Notes: generated by a model from the letters alone, not told the origin. A stretch of DNA of 64,000 nt from F23-B02 sp963625655 (GCA_963625655.1 CAVFTS010000006.1:1-64000); one strand, 5' to 3'. Positions 1-9,172 are shown, counted from the stretch's first letter. Made by a program: numbers and translations.

Positions 1-3
1 CTC

Positions 4-22
4 TGACATGCCCCCGGCATGT
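4..22. repeat. Short perfect hairpin at window edge
   Basis: GACATGCC and GGCATGTC flank a CCC loop. It is probably a terminator or end hairpin of a gene outside the window. The rest of 1-122 holds no gene I can support. Confidence 0.4.
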
Positions 23-122
23 CATTCACTACCGCACCGCCGCTTCGCTACCCCCTCACACTCCCCCTGCTGCGTATTGAATTTTACTTATTGCGTTTGC
101 TTTTACATAGTTCTTTGACAGA

Positions 123-153
123 CTGAAGCACCGTGCATCGCACGGTGCTTCAG
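123..153 (-). terminator. Hairpin downstream of rpsR
   Basis: A 14-bp perfect stem (CTGAAGCACCGTGC and its complement) with a 3-nt loop begins 21 bp past the rpsR stop codon. No long U-tract follows on the minus strand, so it may act as a weak terminator or an mRNA 3' end stabiliser for the rpsF-ssb-rpsR operon. Confidence 0.6.
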
Positions 154-173
154 ATGGGTTTTCAATTTGTTGC

Positions 174-413
174 TCAGTCGGTAACGTAGGGCAGAAGAGC
201 GATAACACGGGCTCTCTTTATTGCCTCGGTGAGCTGACGCTGATGCATTGCGCAGGTGCCGGTGGTACGGCGGGGCAGGATCTTGCTGCGCTCGGACATA
301 TAACGGCGCAGCTTTGCGGTATCCTTATAGTCGATGCCGGTGGCCTTGTCAACGCAAAACTGGCAAACTTTTCTGCGCTTGCGATTCTTGGGGTTGTTCT
401 TATCAAAAGCCAT
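174..413 (-). CDS. rpsR: 30S ribosomal protein S18
   Basis: The 79-residue length and the core with RRYMSERSKILPRR are typical of bS18, which binds S6 on the platform of the 30S subunit. It is a zinc-type S18: CQFC near residue 18 and CAMH near residue 54 supply the expected ligands. The ATG is preceded by AGGAGG. It is the last gene of the rpsF-ssb-rpsR operon, 22 bp after ssb, the usual bacterial order. Confidence 0.97.
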   Translation of the reverse strand: MAFDKNNPKNRKRRKVCQFCVDKATGIDYKDTAKLRRYMSERSKILPRRTTGTCAMHQRQLTEAIKRARVIALLPYVTD

Positions 414-435
414 AGCTGTATCCTCCTGTTAGAAT

Positions 436-885
436 TTAGAACGGAAGCTCGCCGTCGTCGTCACTGAGCTCGGAGAATGCGGACGCACCCATCGAGGGGC
501 TGACGCTCTCAAAGCTGTTCTGTGCGGGACGGAAATCGTTGCTTCTCTCGCCGCCTTCACGGCGCTTGCTTTCGCCGAAATAGATGTTGTCAACAACGAC
601 CTCTGCGCTGCGGCGCTTGCCGCCCTCACGGTCGGTCCAGTCACGGATCTGCAGTCTGCCGGAAACTACCGCCATGCTGCCTTTCTGGAAATACTTGCTG
701 ACGAATTCGGCCGTCTGACGCCATGCGACGCAGTCGATAAAATCGGTCTGCTTCTCTCCGCCGTCTCTGCCGCCGAAATCACGGTCAACGGCGAGGGTGA
801 AGGATGCCACGGGCGTCTGGGACTGGGTGTATCTGAGCTCCGGATCACGGGTCAGACGTCCCATAATGGTGATGTGATTAAGCAT
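436..885 (-). CDS. ssb: Single-stranded DNA-binding protein
   Basis: A 149-residue SSB that coats ssDNA in replication and repair. The N-terminal OB fold (about residues 1-105, starting MLNHITIMGRLTRDPELR) is followed by a short low-complexity linker and the acidic tip DDDGELPF that recruits partner proteins. An AAGGAGA site precedes the ATG. It lies between rpsF and rpsR, 11 bp after rpsF, in a conserved replication/translation operon. Confidence 0.97.
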   Translation of the reverse strand: MLNHITIMGRLTRDPELRYTQSQTPVASFTLAVDRDFGGRDGGEKQTDFIDCVAWRQTAEFVSKYFQKGSMAVVSGRLQIRDWTDREGGKRRSAEVVVDNIYFGESKRREGGERSNDFRPAQNSFESVSPSMGASAFSELSDDDGELPF

Positions 886-896
886 TTTACGTCTCC

Positions 897-1193
897 TTAC
901 TCTGCACGCAGGGTGATCAGGCGACGCAGGATGCCGTCGGTAATACCGAGGATACGGTCAAGCTCTGCCGGCAGGCCGGGTTCGCCGGTGAACTTCATCA
1001 GAACATAGTAGCCTTCGGAAATGTAGTTGATCTCGTATGCGAGCTTGCGCTTGCCGATCTCCTCCAGTTCGTCCAGGGTACCATTGGCCTCGATGAGAGC
1101 TTTGAACTTCTCGACGATAGCAGCGATCTGCTCCTCGCTGAAGTTCGGGTTGATGATGTACATTACCTCGTACTTATCAATTGCTTTTGCCAT
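897..1193 (-). CDS. rpsF: 30S ribosomal protein S6
   Basis: 98 residues, matching bS6 (MAKAIDKYEVMYIINPNF at the start, a typical S6 first strand). It pairs with S18 on the 30S platform. The start is the ATG at 1193, eight bases from GGAGG; a GTG/CTG-type in-frame extension by three codons lacks its own site. It is the first gene of the operon, driven by the promoter at 1272-1299. Confidence 0.96.
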   Translation of the reverse strand: MAKAIDKYEVMYIINPNFSEEQIAAIVEKFKALIEANGTLDELEEIGKRKLAYEINYISEGYYVLMKFTGEPGLPAELDRILGITDGILRRLITLRAE

Positions 1194-1271
1194 GGTTTGC
1201 ACCTCCTTCTGGTCTGTTGGCCCCCGCTCAACACGGGAGCAAGGATTGCCCGTCTGTGGACAGGCTTTATA

Positions 1272-1299
1272 ATTATACCGTTTTTTGCCCGAATGTCAA
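1272..1299 (-). promoter_or_regulatory. Sigma-A promoter of rpsF-ssb-rpsR
   Basis: On the minus strand TTGACA (1299-1294), a 16-bp spacer and TATAAT (1277-1272) form a near-consensus promoter. The leader down to rpsF (about 70 nt) contains a GC-rich stem near 1220-1250 that could be an S6:S18 autoregulatory hairpin, but I cannot confirm the motif. Confidence 0.85.
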
Positions 1300-2696
1300 G
1301 CATTTTTTGCTTTTATGTCCTTATTCATTGCGGGAAGCTCCAGCGCCGCAAAGACTGCGACAGCAAATGCGGATATGACGGCCGAGCTGCCGACCGCCCC
1401 CGTCGCAAGACCCACTATCGCCGAGGCAAGCGCCAGCACGAAGATCGCCGCCGCCGCTATAAAGCTCCTGCGGTCTATGCGCCTTTTGATCATCGCCGCA
1501 AAGACAATGTAGCCCGCCGCCGCAATGAGCAGCAGCGCAACGCCCGCTATAAGTCCCCACAGCTTGCCGGAGTATTCGGCGTACATTGTGTCCGCCTTCT
1601 CCTGTGCCGCCGCAAGCAGCGTCTCGTCGTCGTCCTCCTCGCTGCCGAGTCCCATGCCGACGAAACGGGAGTGACTGCGGCGCAGCCTCTCCTGCATATC
1701 CTCGTAATCGGCAAGCGCCTCGTGGCTGCGGTCAAGCTCCGCCTTGCGTTCTTCAAGCTTCGCCTCGTTCTCGGCTATAAGCAACGCGGCTTCCGTAAGT
1801 CCCTCACGGCTGCCGTAAAGCTCACTGTTTATGGCATTTAATTGGCTCCTTCCCGCCGCAAGCGTTGCCTCCGCCTCCGAAAGCGATGTCCTCGCCTGCA
1901 CGAGCTGAGCGTAAAGCTCATTGAGCTGCGCCTGACCCTCCGCCAGCTGAGCCTCGGCTGCGGGCATCACGCCCTCCGCCATTTCGATGACCGACCCCAG
2001 CATCGTAAGCGAGGTCTTTGCCGTCTCAAGTGCGGAAGCCGTCTGCGCAAGGCTCTCCTCCGTGACCTCGGTGCCAAGCTCCGCCGACACGGCACTGAGT
2101 GCTTCCTCACGGCTCATGCCGCTCTTTTGAAGCTCGTCTATCCTGTCGGTCAGCTCGTTGTAGCTCTTTTCGGTGTCGTTGTAGATTGAAAGTCCGGTAT
2201 CGTAAAGCGTCTTGCTCTGCTCAAACTCCGCCTTCTGGTTTTCAAAATCGCTCAGACTTTTGTCAAACTCGCTCTTTCCCTGCTCGTATGCGCCGAAGCC
2301 GTACTCAAGCTGCAGCTTTCCGCTGTCTATCCCGCTCAGTCCGGTCGCAAGGGTGTTCTGCCCGACGCTGTATTGCAGCAGCTTCTGATTGTAGTCGGCG
2401 GCGCTTTTTTCATAATTATCCACGTCGTCTGCGTGTTTGCTCAGGCTCAGCTCGTACTCCGCCGCCTGCTTGTCGTAGTCCGCTTTCAGGCTTTCGTATT
2501 CGCTGCGCTGCGACTTGATCTTTTCCTCTGCGTCAAAAAGCTCGTTGAGCTCGGAGGCAAACGTATCGTACTCCTCCTTCTCCGTGCTGAGCGTACTCAG
2601 TCCGCTCACAAGCTCCGCCACACCGGAGATCGCCGCAAATATGCAGGCTATCGCCAGAAACACGGATATAATTTTCGCATAGCTCGTTCCTGCCAT
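1296..2696 (-). CDS. Membrane protein with long coiled coil
   Basis: 466 residues, not a family I recognise. One N-terminal membrane segment (about residues 5-30, AKIISVFLAIACIFAAISGV) is followed by roughly 320 residues of Glu/Lys/Ala/Leu-rich heptad sequence, clearly coiled coil, then three closely spaced C-terminal membrane segments (LWGLIAGVALLLIAAAGYIV and two more). This layout suggests a scaffold or structural membrane protein. The ATG at 2696 is chosen because the longer start at 2717 lies only about 15 bp from the -10 box. It is monocistronic and divergent from the M29 peptidase. Confidence 0.75.
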   Translation of the reverse strand: MAGTSYAKIISVFLAIACIFAAISGVAELVSGLSTLSTEKEEYDTFASELNELFDAEEKIKSQRSEYESLKADYDKQAAEYELSLSKHADDVDNYEKSAADYNQKLLQYSVGQNTLATGLSGIDSGKLQLEYGFGAYEQGKSEFDKSLSDFENQKAEFEQSKTLYDTGLSIYNDTEKSYNELTDRIDELQKSGMSREEALSAVSAELGTEVTEESLAQTASALETAKTSLTMLGSVIEMAEGVMPAAEAQLAEGQAQLNELYAQLVQARTSLSEAEATLAAGRSQLNAINSELYGSREGLTEAALLIAENEAKLEERKAELDRSHEALADYEDMQERLRRSHSRFVGMGLGSEEDDDETLLAAAQEKADTMYAEYSGKLWGLIAGVALLLIAAAGYIVFAAMIKRRIDRRSFIAAAAIFVLALASAIVGLATGAVGSSAVISAFAVAVFAALELPAMNKDIKAKNA

Positions 2697-2731
2697 GTTA
2701 TCACCCCGAATAAGCATTTTTCATGTGCTGT

Positions 2732-2760
2732 AGTATAATACAATCCGTCCGGCTTCTCAA
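2732..2760 (-). promoter_or_regulatory. Promoter of the coiled-coil membrane protein gene
   Basis: TTGAGA (2760-2755), a 17-bp spacer and TATACT (2737-2732) on the minus strand. It sits within the 165-bp divergent region. Confidence 0.6.
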
Positions 2761-2823
2761 GCGGCGAAACAAAAAGTTTACATACTTATTTTTATTGTAG
2801 TGGTAATTCGGGACGGGCTGTGT

Positions 2824-2829
2824 TATAAT
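2824..2829 (+). promoter_or_regulatory. -10 box of the aminopeptidase gene
   Basis: A perfect TATAAT 33 bp before the ATG. The -35 region at 17-bp spacing (TGGTAA) is poor, so an activator or an extended element may be involved. Confidence 0.5.
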
Positions 2830-2861
2830 ATCCGCACGAAAATATCGGAGAGGTGCAAACC

Positions 2862-4088
2862 ATGGATATAAACAAGAAGAAATCCTTTGCCGAGCTTATA
2901 GTCAGGGTCGGCGTAAACGTCCGAGAAGGACAGGAGGTCGTCATAAACGCCGAGCTTGACCAGCCCGATTTCGTCGAGCTCGTGGTCGAGGAATGCTATA
3001 AGGCGGGTGCAAGCGACGTCCGTGTGGAGTGGTCGCATCAGCCCCTCCGGCTTTTAAACGTCAAATATCGCAGCGCCGACGGTCTCGGCGAGGTCAAGGA
3101 TTGGGAGCGTGAGAAGCTTCTTTACAGGGCAAAGACCCTGCCTGCGATGATATATCTCGAATCCTCCGACCCCAACGGGCTTGACGGCATGGATCAGGAA
3201 AAGTGGGGTCAGGCGATACAGAAACGCTGGTCGGTCATAAAACCCATCCGTGACGAGATGGAGAACAGGTACCAGTGGTGCATCGCCGCCGTTCCCGGAA
3301 AGAAATGGGCGAGCAAGGTGTTCCCGGAGCTGCCCGTTGATGAAGCGGTCGAAAAGCTTTGGGAGGCGATACTTTACACCTCCCGTGCCGACGGTGACGG
3401 TGTGAACGCATGGCGTGAGCATAACGCCGACTTAAAGCGCCGCTGCGATTACCTCAACTCCCTCGGTCTGCGCAGACTGAAGTACAGCTCCTCGAACGGC
3501 ACGGACTTCTCCGTCGGTCTCATTCCGGAGGCGCTCTTCCTTGCCGGTGCGGAGGATACCTTGGGCAGCGGCATAACCTACAACCCGAACATCCCCAGCG
3601 AGGAGGTTTTCACAAGCCCCATGAGAGGAGACGCAGAGGGTATCGTCTACTCCACCCGCCCGCTCTCCTACCGTGGCGTTATGATCGAAAACTTCTCCGT
3701 CCGCTTTGAAGGCGGCAAGGTGGTCGAGGTACACGCCGAGAAGAACGAGGACGCTCTGCGCACCATGGTCGCCATGGACGAGGGCGCAGCGATGCTCGGT
3801 GAGTGTGCGCTCGTACCCTACGACAGCCCCATCCGCAACAGCGGCATCATGTTCTACAACACGCTGTTTGACGAAAACGCCGCCTGTCACCTTGCGCTCG
3901 GCGCAGGCTTTACGAGCTGCATCAGGGACTACGACAAGTACAGCATCGAGGAATGCCGCAGCATGGGCATAAACGACTCGATGATTCACGAGGACTTCAT
4001 GATAGGCAGTCACGACACAGACATCACCGGCATCACCGCCGACGGCAGGGAGGTTCCCATCTTCCGCAACGGCGGCTGGGCATTCTGA
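2862..4088 (+). CDS. M29 family aminopeptidase
   Basis: 408 residues, the usual size for thermophilic-type metallo-aminopeptidases of family M29 (AmpS/AmpT/PepS), which release N-terminal residues from peptides in the cytoplasm. The C-terminal half shows the family signatures: DAEGIVYSTRPL, LGECALVPYDSPI, NAACHLALG and HEDFMIGSHDTDITG, which carry the Glu, His and Asp ligands for the metal pair. The ATG at 2862 lies eight bases after GGAGAGG; a GTG at 2853 overlaps that site and is unlikely. Followed six bases later by a small membrane protein gene. Confidence 0.92.
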   Translation: MDINKKKSFAELIVRVGVNVREGQEVVINAELDQPDFVELVVEECYKAGASDVRVEWSHQPLRLLNVKYRSADGLGEVKDWEREKLLYRAKTLPAMIYLESSDPNGLDGMDQEKWGQAIQKRWSVIKPIRDEMENRYQWCIAAVPGKKWASKVFPELPVDEAVEKLWEAILYTSRADGDGVNAWREHNADLKRRCDYLNSLGLRRLKYSSSNGTDFSVGLIPEALFLAGAEDTLGSGITYNPNIPSEEVFTSPMRGDAEGIVYSTRPLSYRGVMIENFSVRFEGGKVVEVHAEKNEDALRTMVAMDEGAAMLGECALVPYDSPIRNSGIMFYNTLFDENAACHLALGAGFTSCIRDYDKYSIEECRSMGINDSMIHEDFMIGSHDTDITGITADGREVPIFRNGGWAF

Positions 4089-4094
4089 GCTGCC

Positions 4095-4697
4095 ATGAAG
4101 GGAAACGGAACTCGCTACCATGTAAGCGGCAGCAACGTTTTTGTCCGCATCTCGGCGGCGCTCATGCTGATGTCCGCACTCCTTCGCTTTCTCGGCTACT
4201 GGGGCTTTTGGGAGACGAAAAGTCAGGGCTTTATAATCGCTCAGATCTCGCTCCCCATTGCCTGCAATCTGCTGTTTGCGTATATGATCCTGCGCATGGG
4301 GGAAAAGCACTTTTCGCTCACCTTCATCCCCGTGCTGCTCGGCGTGGTGTTTTTCATCATCAAGGCTACGGGCTTTGACAGCGTTCTGCACACGGTGCTG
4401 TGCATCATCCTGTATATGCTCGTTGCGGGAATATACTTTTCGACCGTGTTCGGCATCATCGGCACGAAGTGGCTGCTTCTGCCGCTGTTCGGTCTGCCGT
4501 TTCTGTACCACGTCTTTGTGGACGACCTCAGCACCATACTCGCCTCAAGCGGCGCAATGACGCTTGAGGAGTGGCTGCCGGAGCTTTCGGTGCTGTGTAT
4601 AATGCTTTCGCTGTTTTTCATATGCTTTGCAATGAAGGAGTTTCCAAGCGGCGACAATACTCAAACTCAGGAGAATGACAATGAGCAAAATACATGA
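4095..4697 (+). CDS. Seven-segment-like integral membrane protein
   Basis: 200 residues made almost entirely of hydrophobic helices (about six, for example LSVLCIMLSLFFICFAMKEF near the C terminus) with a short charged tail. I do not recognise the family. The gene starts six bases after the aminopeptidase stop and its end overlaps the start of the LRR protein gene by 17 bp, so the three genes are probably one transcript. Confidence 0.7.
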   Translation: MKGNGTRYHVSGSNVFVRISAALMLMSALLRFLGYWGFWETKSQGFIIAQISLPIACNLLFAYMILRMGEKHFSLTFIPVLLGVVFFIIKATGFDSVLHTVLCIILYMLVAGIYFSTVFGIIGTKWLLLPLFGLPFLYHVFVDDLSTILASSGAMTLEEWLPELSVLCIMLSLFFICFAMKEFPSGDNTQTQENDNEQNT

Positions 4698-6633
4698 TGA
4701 CAACGACCTTACCGTGAGCGCCTTTAACCGGGACGATAACGAGCCTACGGTCAGTGCCGCCCGAAAGGATGCCACCGTTATAATGAACACGGCGGAGCTT
4801 GAGGAAAAGCTCAGACGTGCAAGGCAGGAGGCATTAAACGAGGCCGGCATAAAGCGGGATTATGTTCTTTCGCCGGACGGCGAGCTTGATTTTGACGCTC
4901 TGCTCCGTGATGAGGAGGGCTTTGAAAGCGAGCCGCAGGAGGACGGGGACGATGATTACGACGAGGAGGAAGCGGAAGCGCCCGTTGCGTCCGAGGCTTC
5001 GCCCGCCGCAAAGCGCATCATCGCCCGCCGTGCCGAGGAAAAGCGCCGTAAAAAGCGCATCATCACCATCGCCTGCATTGCGGCGGCGGTCGTTGCGCTG
5101 CTTGTCGTCGGTACTCTTATAATAAGAAGCACGGCGCAGAACAAGGCGTATAACGACTCCTTTGAGCTTGCGCAGAGCTATTACTACGACGGCAAGTACG
5201 ACGAGGCGCTCTCCGAGCTGCGTCAGGCACTCTCCGTCAAAAAGACCGACGAGTGTCTGCTCCTCATGTCGGAGTGCTACGAGGCAAAGAGCGACTATGT
5301 GAACGCCATCGCCATACTCGAAAGCTCGAACTCCGGCAGCAGCGTCATCAGTAAGCGCTTAGAGCAGCTTCGCAAGGCGAGGGAAGCCTACGACGAGGGC
5401 AAGACCGTCATCATCTGCGGCGAGCCTTTTGCCGCCGACACCGAGACACTCGACCTCAGCGGCAAGGGCATAAAGAGCAGCCGCCTGTCGGAGCTTTCAC
5501 GGCTCGAAAAGCTCAAAACGCTCGACCTTTCCGACAACGAGATCATCGGGCTGAGCTTCCTTAAGGGGCTCAACGAGCTTACGACGCTCGACCTTCGCAA
5601 CAATAAGATAAAGGACATTTCGGCGCTCTCCGGACTTTCCGAGCTGCGCACCCTGTACCTTGACAACAACAGGATAGAGGACTTCTCCCCCCTGTACTCG
5701 CTGCACAATCTCGGCATTCTCTACATCACCGGGATGGACATAAGCGAGACCCGGCTTGCGGAGCTTAAATCCGCACTCCCCTCCTGCATAATCTACAGTG
5801 ACGACGCATCGCCCGACGTTGTGGAGATCACCCTCGGCGGCAGAACCTTTAAGAGTGACGTTAAGAGCCTCGACCTCTCCGGCTGCGGCATATCGGATAT
5901 CTCACTGCTTTCGCTGTGTACCTCTCTCGAGAAGCTTGACCTCGGCGGCAACAGCGTAAAGGACCTTACCCCGCTCATGGACATCACGGGGCTTAAATCC
6001 CTCGACCTTGAGAACAATAAGATAAGCGACGTGCGCCCGCTCATGGGTCTTAAAAAGCTTGAGTATCTGAACCTTGCCGGAAACGAGATAGACTCCGTGA
6101 CGGCGCTGTCCGACCTCAAGAAGCTCACCGAGCTGCACCTTTCCCGCAATCCTCTCAAGGGCATTTCGGCGCTGTCCGACCTCAGCTCGCTCAAGACGCT
6201 GTGCTTGGACTCCACCGGCATCAAGGACGCCTCGCTTCAGAAGCTGTATAAGCTTGAGAACCTCAGAACGCTGCTTTTGGACGGCAACGAGGGGCTTACG
6301 CAATCTGCCGTCGACGAGCTTAAAAAGAAGCTGCCCGGCTGCGCCGTGAGCTTTACCCCCGTCACGGTGACGCTTGAGCTCGGCGGCAAGAGCTTTAAAA
6401 ACGATGTGACCGAGCTCAGTCTCGTCGGCTGCGGGATAAGCGACATCAGCGTGCTGTCTCGCTGCACCTCGCTCAAAAAACTCGACCTGAGCGACAACCC
6501 CATCACCGACGCAAGCCCGCTTTACGGTCTTACCACTCTGCGTGAGCTTTACGTCTCCGGCACCTCGCTCACCCCCGACCAAATTGCGGAGCTTGAAGCG
6601 AAGCTGCCCGACTGCACCGTGTACGTCATGTGA
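4681..6633 (+). CDS. Membrane-anchored leucine-rich repeat protein
   Basis: 650 residues. A charged, partly acidic cytoplasmic N terminus (1-125) is followed by one membrane segment (126-149), a TPR-like helical pair (about 155-220, AQSYYYDGKYDEALSELRQAL) and three blocks of internalin-type LRRs with units such as LDLSDNEIIGLSFLKGL. Each block is reset by a copy of a GxxFKxDV plus CGISDIS segment, indicating internal duplication. The extracytoplasmic LRR part probably binds proteins or wall. ATG at 4681 lies seven bases after CAGGAG; the ATG at 4675 is too close to it. Function unknown. Confidence 0.85.
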   Translation: MSKIHDDNDLTVSAFNRDDNEPTVSAARKDATVIMNTAELEEKLRRARQEALNEAGIKRDYVLSPDGELDFDALLRDEEGFESEPQEDGDDDYDEEEAEAPVASEASPAAKRIIARRAEEKRRKKRIITIACIAAAVVALLVVGTLIIRSTAQNKAYNDSFELAQSYYYDGKYDEALSELRQALSVKKTDECLLLMSECYEAKSDYVNAIAILESSNSGSSVISKRLEQLRKAREAYDEGKTVIICGEPFAADTETLDLSGKGIKSSRLSELSRLEKLKTLDLSDNEIIGLSFLKGLNELTTLDLRNNKIKDISALSGLSELRTLYLDNNRIEDFSPLYSLHNLGILYITGMDISETRLAELKSALPSCIIYSDDASPDVVEITLGGRTFKSDVKSLDLSGCGISDISLLSLCTSLEKLDLGGNSVKDLTPLMDITGLKSLDLENNKISDVRPLMGLKKLEYLNLAGNEIDSVTALSDLKKLTELHLSRNPLKGISALSDLSSLKTLCLDSTGIKDASLQKLYKLENLRTLLLDGNEGLTQSAVDELKKKLPGCAVSFTPVTVTLELGGKSFKNDVTELSLVGCGISDISVLSRCTSLKKLDLSDNPITDASPLYGLTTLRELYVSGTSLTPDQIAELEAKLPDCTVYVM

Positions 6634-6716
6634 TTATTAACAAAATGCGACCCCGTTCTTCTAAATTCTTGCTGCATCTTTCATAAAATATTCTTTTCTT
6701 TTTGCGCATAGTGTGC

Positions 6717-6722
6717 TATAAT
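6717..6722 (+). promoter_or_regulatory. -10 box of hpf
   Basis: TATAAT 50 bp upstream of the ATG; no good -35 hexamer at the correct distance, which fits stress or stationary-phase control of hpf but is not proof. Confidence 0.45.
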
Positions 6723-6771
6723 AAAGCCATAGCGGGAGACATCCTGCGAACGCAGAAAGGAGCTGACACAA

Positions 6772-7317
6772 ATGAAGTTCACTTTTACCGAAAAAAGGAT
6801 GGGCAGTTCCGATGAGCTGAGGGCCTATACCGAGAAGAAGGTCGGCAAGCTGGACAGGTTCTTCAAGACCGAAAGCACGGCTTACGTCACCTTCAGCATG
6901 GAACGAGGCAGATTCCTTGCGGAGATCACCATCAGCAACAACGGACTGTTCTACAGGGCAAGCGAACTTACCAACGACATGTACGCCTCCGTCGATTCGA
7001 GCGTCGCCGCCATCGAGCGGCAGATACGCAAGAACAAGACCCGCCTTGAAAAGCGGCTGAGGGAGGGAGCTCTGGAGCGTGAGGTCAAACCCTCCTATGT
7101 GCCTGCTGAGGAGGATGAAGCAGAGGAATTCAACATCGTCCGCAGCAAGCGTTTCTCCATCAAGCCCATGTCGCCGGAGGAGGCCATTCTCCAGATGAAC
7201 CTCTTGGAGCACGAGTTCTTCGTGTTCAGGAACGACGAGGAGGACGGCGCAATTTCAGTTGTTTATCGCCGCAAGAACGGCGGCTACGGACTTATATGTG
7301 ACGAGCCTGCGGACTGA
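6772..7317 (+). CDS. hpf: Long ribosome hibernation promoting factor
   Basis: 181 residues with the two-domain architecture of long HPF: the N-terminal S30AE fold (1-100, MKFTFTEKRMGSSDELRAYTE...) that fills the 30S decoding site, and the C-terminal dimerisation domain (about 120-181, IVRSKRFSIKPMSPEEAILQM...) that joins two ribosomes into 100S particles. A GAAAGGAG site precedes the ATG. A strong terminator-like hairpin follows, separating it from prmA. Confidence 0.96.
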   Translation: MKFTFTEKRMGSSDELRAYTEKKVGKLDRFFKTESTAYVTFSMERGRFLAEITISNNGLFYRASELTNDMYASVDSSVAAIERQIRKNKTRLEKRLREGALEREVKPSYVPAEEDEAEEFNIVRSKRFSIKPMSPEEAILQMNLLEHEFFVFRNDEEDGAISVVYRRKNGGYGLICDEPAD

Positions 7318-7349
7318 TTCCCGCAAGCAAAACAGGAAAAATAACCGCA

Positions 7350-7376
7350 TCCCCCGCCTTAGGCGGGGGATTTTTA
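7350..7376 (+). terminator. Terminator after hpf
   Basis: CCCCCGCC-TTA-GGCGGGGG followed by ATTTTT. It lies 10 bp before prmA, so prmA may be expressed by read-through. Confidence 0.8.
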
Positions 7377-7386
7377 GAGGTGGAAT

Positions 7387-8301
7387 ATGAACTACATCGA
7401 GATAAGCATCGAGACCCCGGAGTCGGAGCTTGATACACGCTGTGACGAGCTGTGTGCGCTCGGCTGCAGCGGTGTCATAATCGAAAACGAGAACGACTTT
7501 AAGGACTTCCTCGAAAACAACCGTCAGTACTGGGACTACGTTGACGACGAGCTGCGCCGCAGCTACACGGGCGTCTCCCGCATAAAGTGCTACATATCAG
7601 ACGACGACGAGGGGGCGGCGCTTCTCGCTCTCATTCGGCAGCGCTATGAGGTCACGACCCGCCCCGTTGCCGACAGCGACTGGGAGAATAACTGGCGTGC
7701 CTACTACAAGCCCATCCCCGTCGGCGAGCGTCTGCTCGTCGTGCCGGAGTGGGAAAGCGCCGAGGAAGACGGGCGCTGCGTTTTGCGTCTCGACCCCGGT
7801 CTCATGTTCGGCAGCGGAAGTCACCCCACGACGAAGATGTGCCTTGCGGCGCTTCAGGACTATGTCCCCGGCGCAAGGACGGTGCTTGACCTCGGCTGCG
7901 GCAGCGGCATACTCGGCATCGGCGCCCTCGTTTTGGGCGCAGAGTCCTGCGTCGGCTGCGACATTGACCCCAAGGCGCCCGACGTCGTGATGTCGAACGC
8001 TGCGCTCAACGGCATCGGTCCCGACCGCCTGCGGGTGTATTGCGGCGACGTTTGCTCGGATGCGGGGCTGCGCCGCAGTCTCGGAGACGGCTATGACATC
8101 GTGCTTGCGAACATCGTTTCCGACGTCATCATTCCGCTTTCTCCCCATGTGCGCAGCTTCATGTCGGATAACGCCGTTTTCATAGCCTCCGGCATAATCG
8201 ACGGCAGAGAGGACGAGGTTTCGGCTGCGCTTCAAAGCGCAGGCTTCACAATTCTGCGCCATCTCCACGAGGAAGAATGGCACTGCTTCGTGTGCAGATA
8301 A
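7387..8301 (+). CDS. prmA: Ribosomal protein L11 methyltransferase
   Basis: 304 residues, the normal size of PrmA, which trimethylates L11 with SAM. The N-terminal substrate-recognition domain carries SDWENNWRAYYKPIPVGERL, a hallmark of the family; the Rossmann domain has LDLGCGSGILGIG for SAM binding and VLANIVSDVIIPL for the catalytic loop. The ATG follows GAGGTGGAAT. Followed by a terminator. Confidence 0.95.
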   Translation: MNYIEISIETPESELDTRCDELCALGCSGVIIENENDFKDFLENNRQYWDYVDDELRRSYTGVSRIKCYISDDDEGAALLALIRQRYEVTTRPVADSDWENNWRAYYKPIPVGERLLVVPEWESAEEDGRCVLRLDPGLMFGSGSHPTTKMCLAALQDYVPGARTVLDLGCGSGILGIGALVLGAESCVGCDIDPKAPDVVMSNAALNGIGPDRLRVYCGDVCSDAGLRRSLGDGYDIVLANIVSDVIIPLSPHVRSFMSDNAVFIASGIIDGREDEVSAALQSAGFTILRHLHEEEWHCFVCR

Positions 8302-8322
8302 GAAATATTCTTAACAAAATTT

Positions 8323-8359
8323 GACGGCAAACCGCACAAATGCGGTGTGCCGTCTTTGT
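8323..8359 (+). terminator. Terminator after prmA
   Basis: GACGGCA-ACCGCA and TGCGGTG-TGCCGTC form a 14-bp interrupted stem ending in TTTGTTT. Confidence 0.75.
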
Positions 8360-8461
8360 TTAATCTGCCCTTTATTTTCTCTTTCGCTGATTGTTTTCGG
8401 ACACCGTGGTATATTGTGTACGCAATATTGATGCCGCAGCAGCGGCAGAACGGAGAGAGAC

Positions 8462-9154
8462 ATGAATAAGGAAGCCAACCCCGCCAAAAGCAAAAAGACG
8501 CTTGTGATAATACTTGCGGTCTGCCTCGTGCTGGCAATCGCCGTAGCCGTATTTCTGATAATCAAAAACAACAGCAACCGTTGCGGTGACGATCTTGTAT
8601 GGTCATTAGAAGACGGCGTTTTGACCATCAGCGGTAAGGGCGATATGTATGACTGCTTTGAGCCGGAAACTGTGCCATGGCACACAAGCAGATCGCAGAT
8701 ACGGAAGGTCGTTATTAAAAAAGGCGTGACAAGCATAGGTCAGTTTGCTTTCGATCAGTGCGGCGCTTTAGAAAGCGTCACCATCCCCAACAGCGTGACG
8801 AAGATCAACGCCTATGCCTTCAATTGCTGCACCTCGCTCAAAAACGTGGTGATCCCCGGCAGCGTAACATTCATAGGCTACTTTGCTTTCGGAAGCTGCA
8901 CCTCTCTGACCGATATAACCTTGCCGGGCGTAAGCGATATAGTTTCCTGCGCTTTCCAAAACTGCACCGCACTCACGAGCGTCGGCATATCCGCCAGCTT
9001 AACAAGCATAGGCTCATGGGCGTTTCTGTCTTGCGGCAGTATCACCGACGTATACTACTCCGGCTCGGAGGCTCAGTGGAGCGGCATTAGCATAGACGAC
9101 ATAGACGACGGAAACGACGATCTCACGACCGCTGCGATACACTTTAATTCATAA
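8462..9154 (+). CDS. BspA-type (LRR_5) leucine-rich repeat membrane protein
   Basis: 230 residues. One N-terminal membrane anchor (about 14-33, LVIILAVCLVLAIAVAVFLI) followed by CGDDLVWSLEDGVLTISGKG, a motif that precedes BspA repeats, and then about five 23-residue repeats of the form SVTIPNSVTKINAYAFNCCT. The family decorates the surface of gut Clostridia and Bacteroidetes and is linked to adhesion. Flanked by terminators on both sides, so monocistronic. Confidence 0.85.
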   Translation: MNKEANPAKSKKTLVIILAVCLVLAIAVAVFLIIKNNSNRCGDDLVWSLEDGVLTISGKGDMYDCFEPETVPWHTSRSQIRKVVIKKGVTSIGQFAFDQCGALESVTIPNSVTKINAYAFNCCTSLKNVVIPGSVTFIGYFAFGSCTSLTDITLPGVSDIVSCAFQNCTALTSVGISASLTSIGSWAFLSCGSITDVYYSGSEAQWSGISIDDIDDGNDDLTTAAIHFNS

Positions 9155-9172
9155 GCGCTTCGTGTGCAGATG

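Noticed and set aside
1203..1271. S6:S18 autoregulatory leader hairpin
   Set aside because: A stem exists but I could not verify the conserved S6:S18 binding element; mentioned under the promoter only.
3432..4511. 359-codon minus-strand frame opposite the aminopeptidase and membrane protein genes
   Set aside because: Runs antisense through two unrelated genes with no RBS; a shadow.
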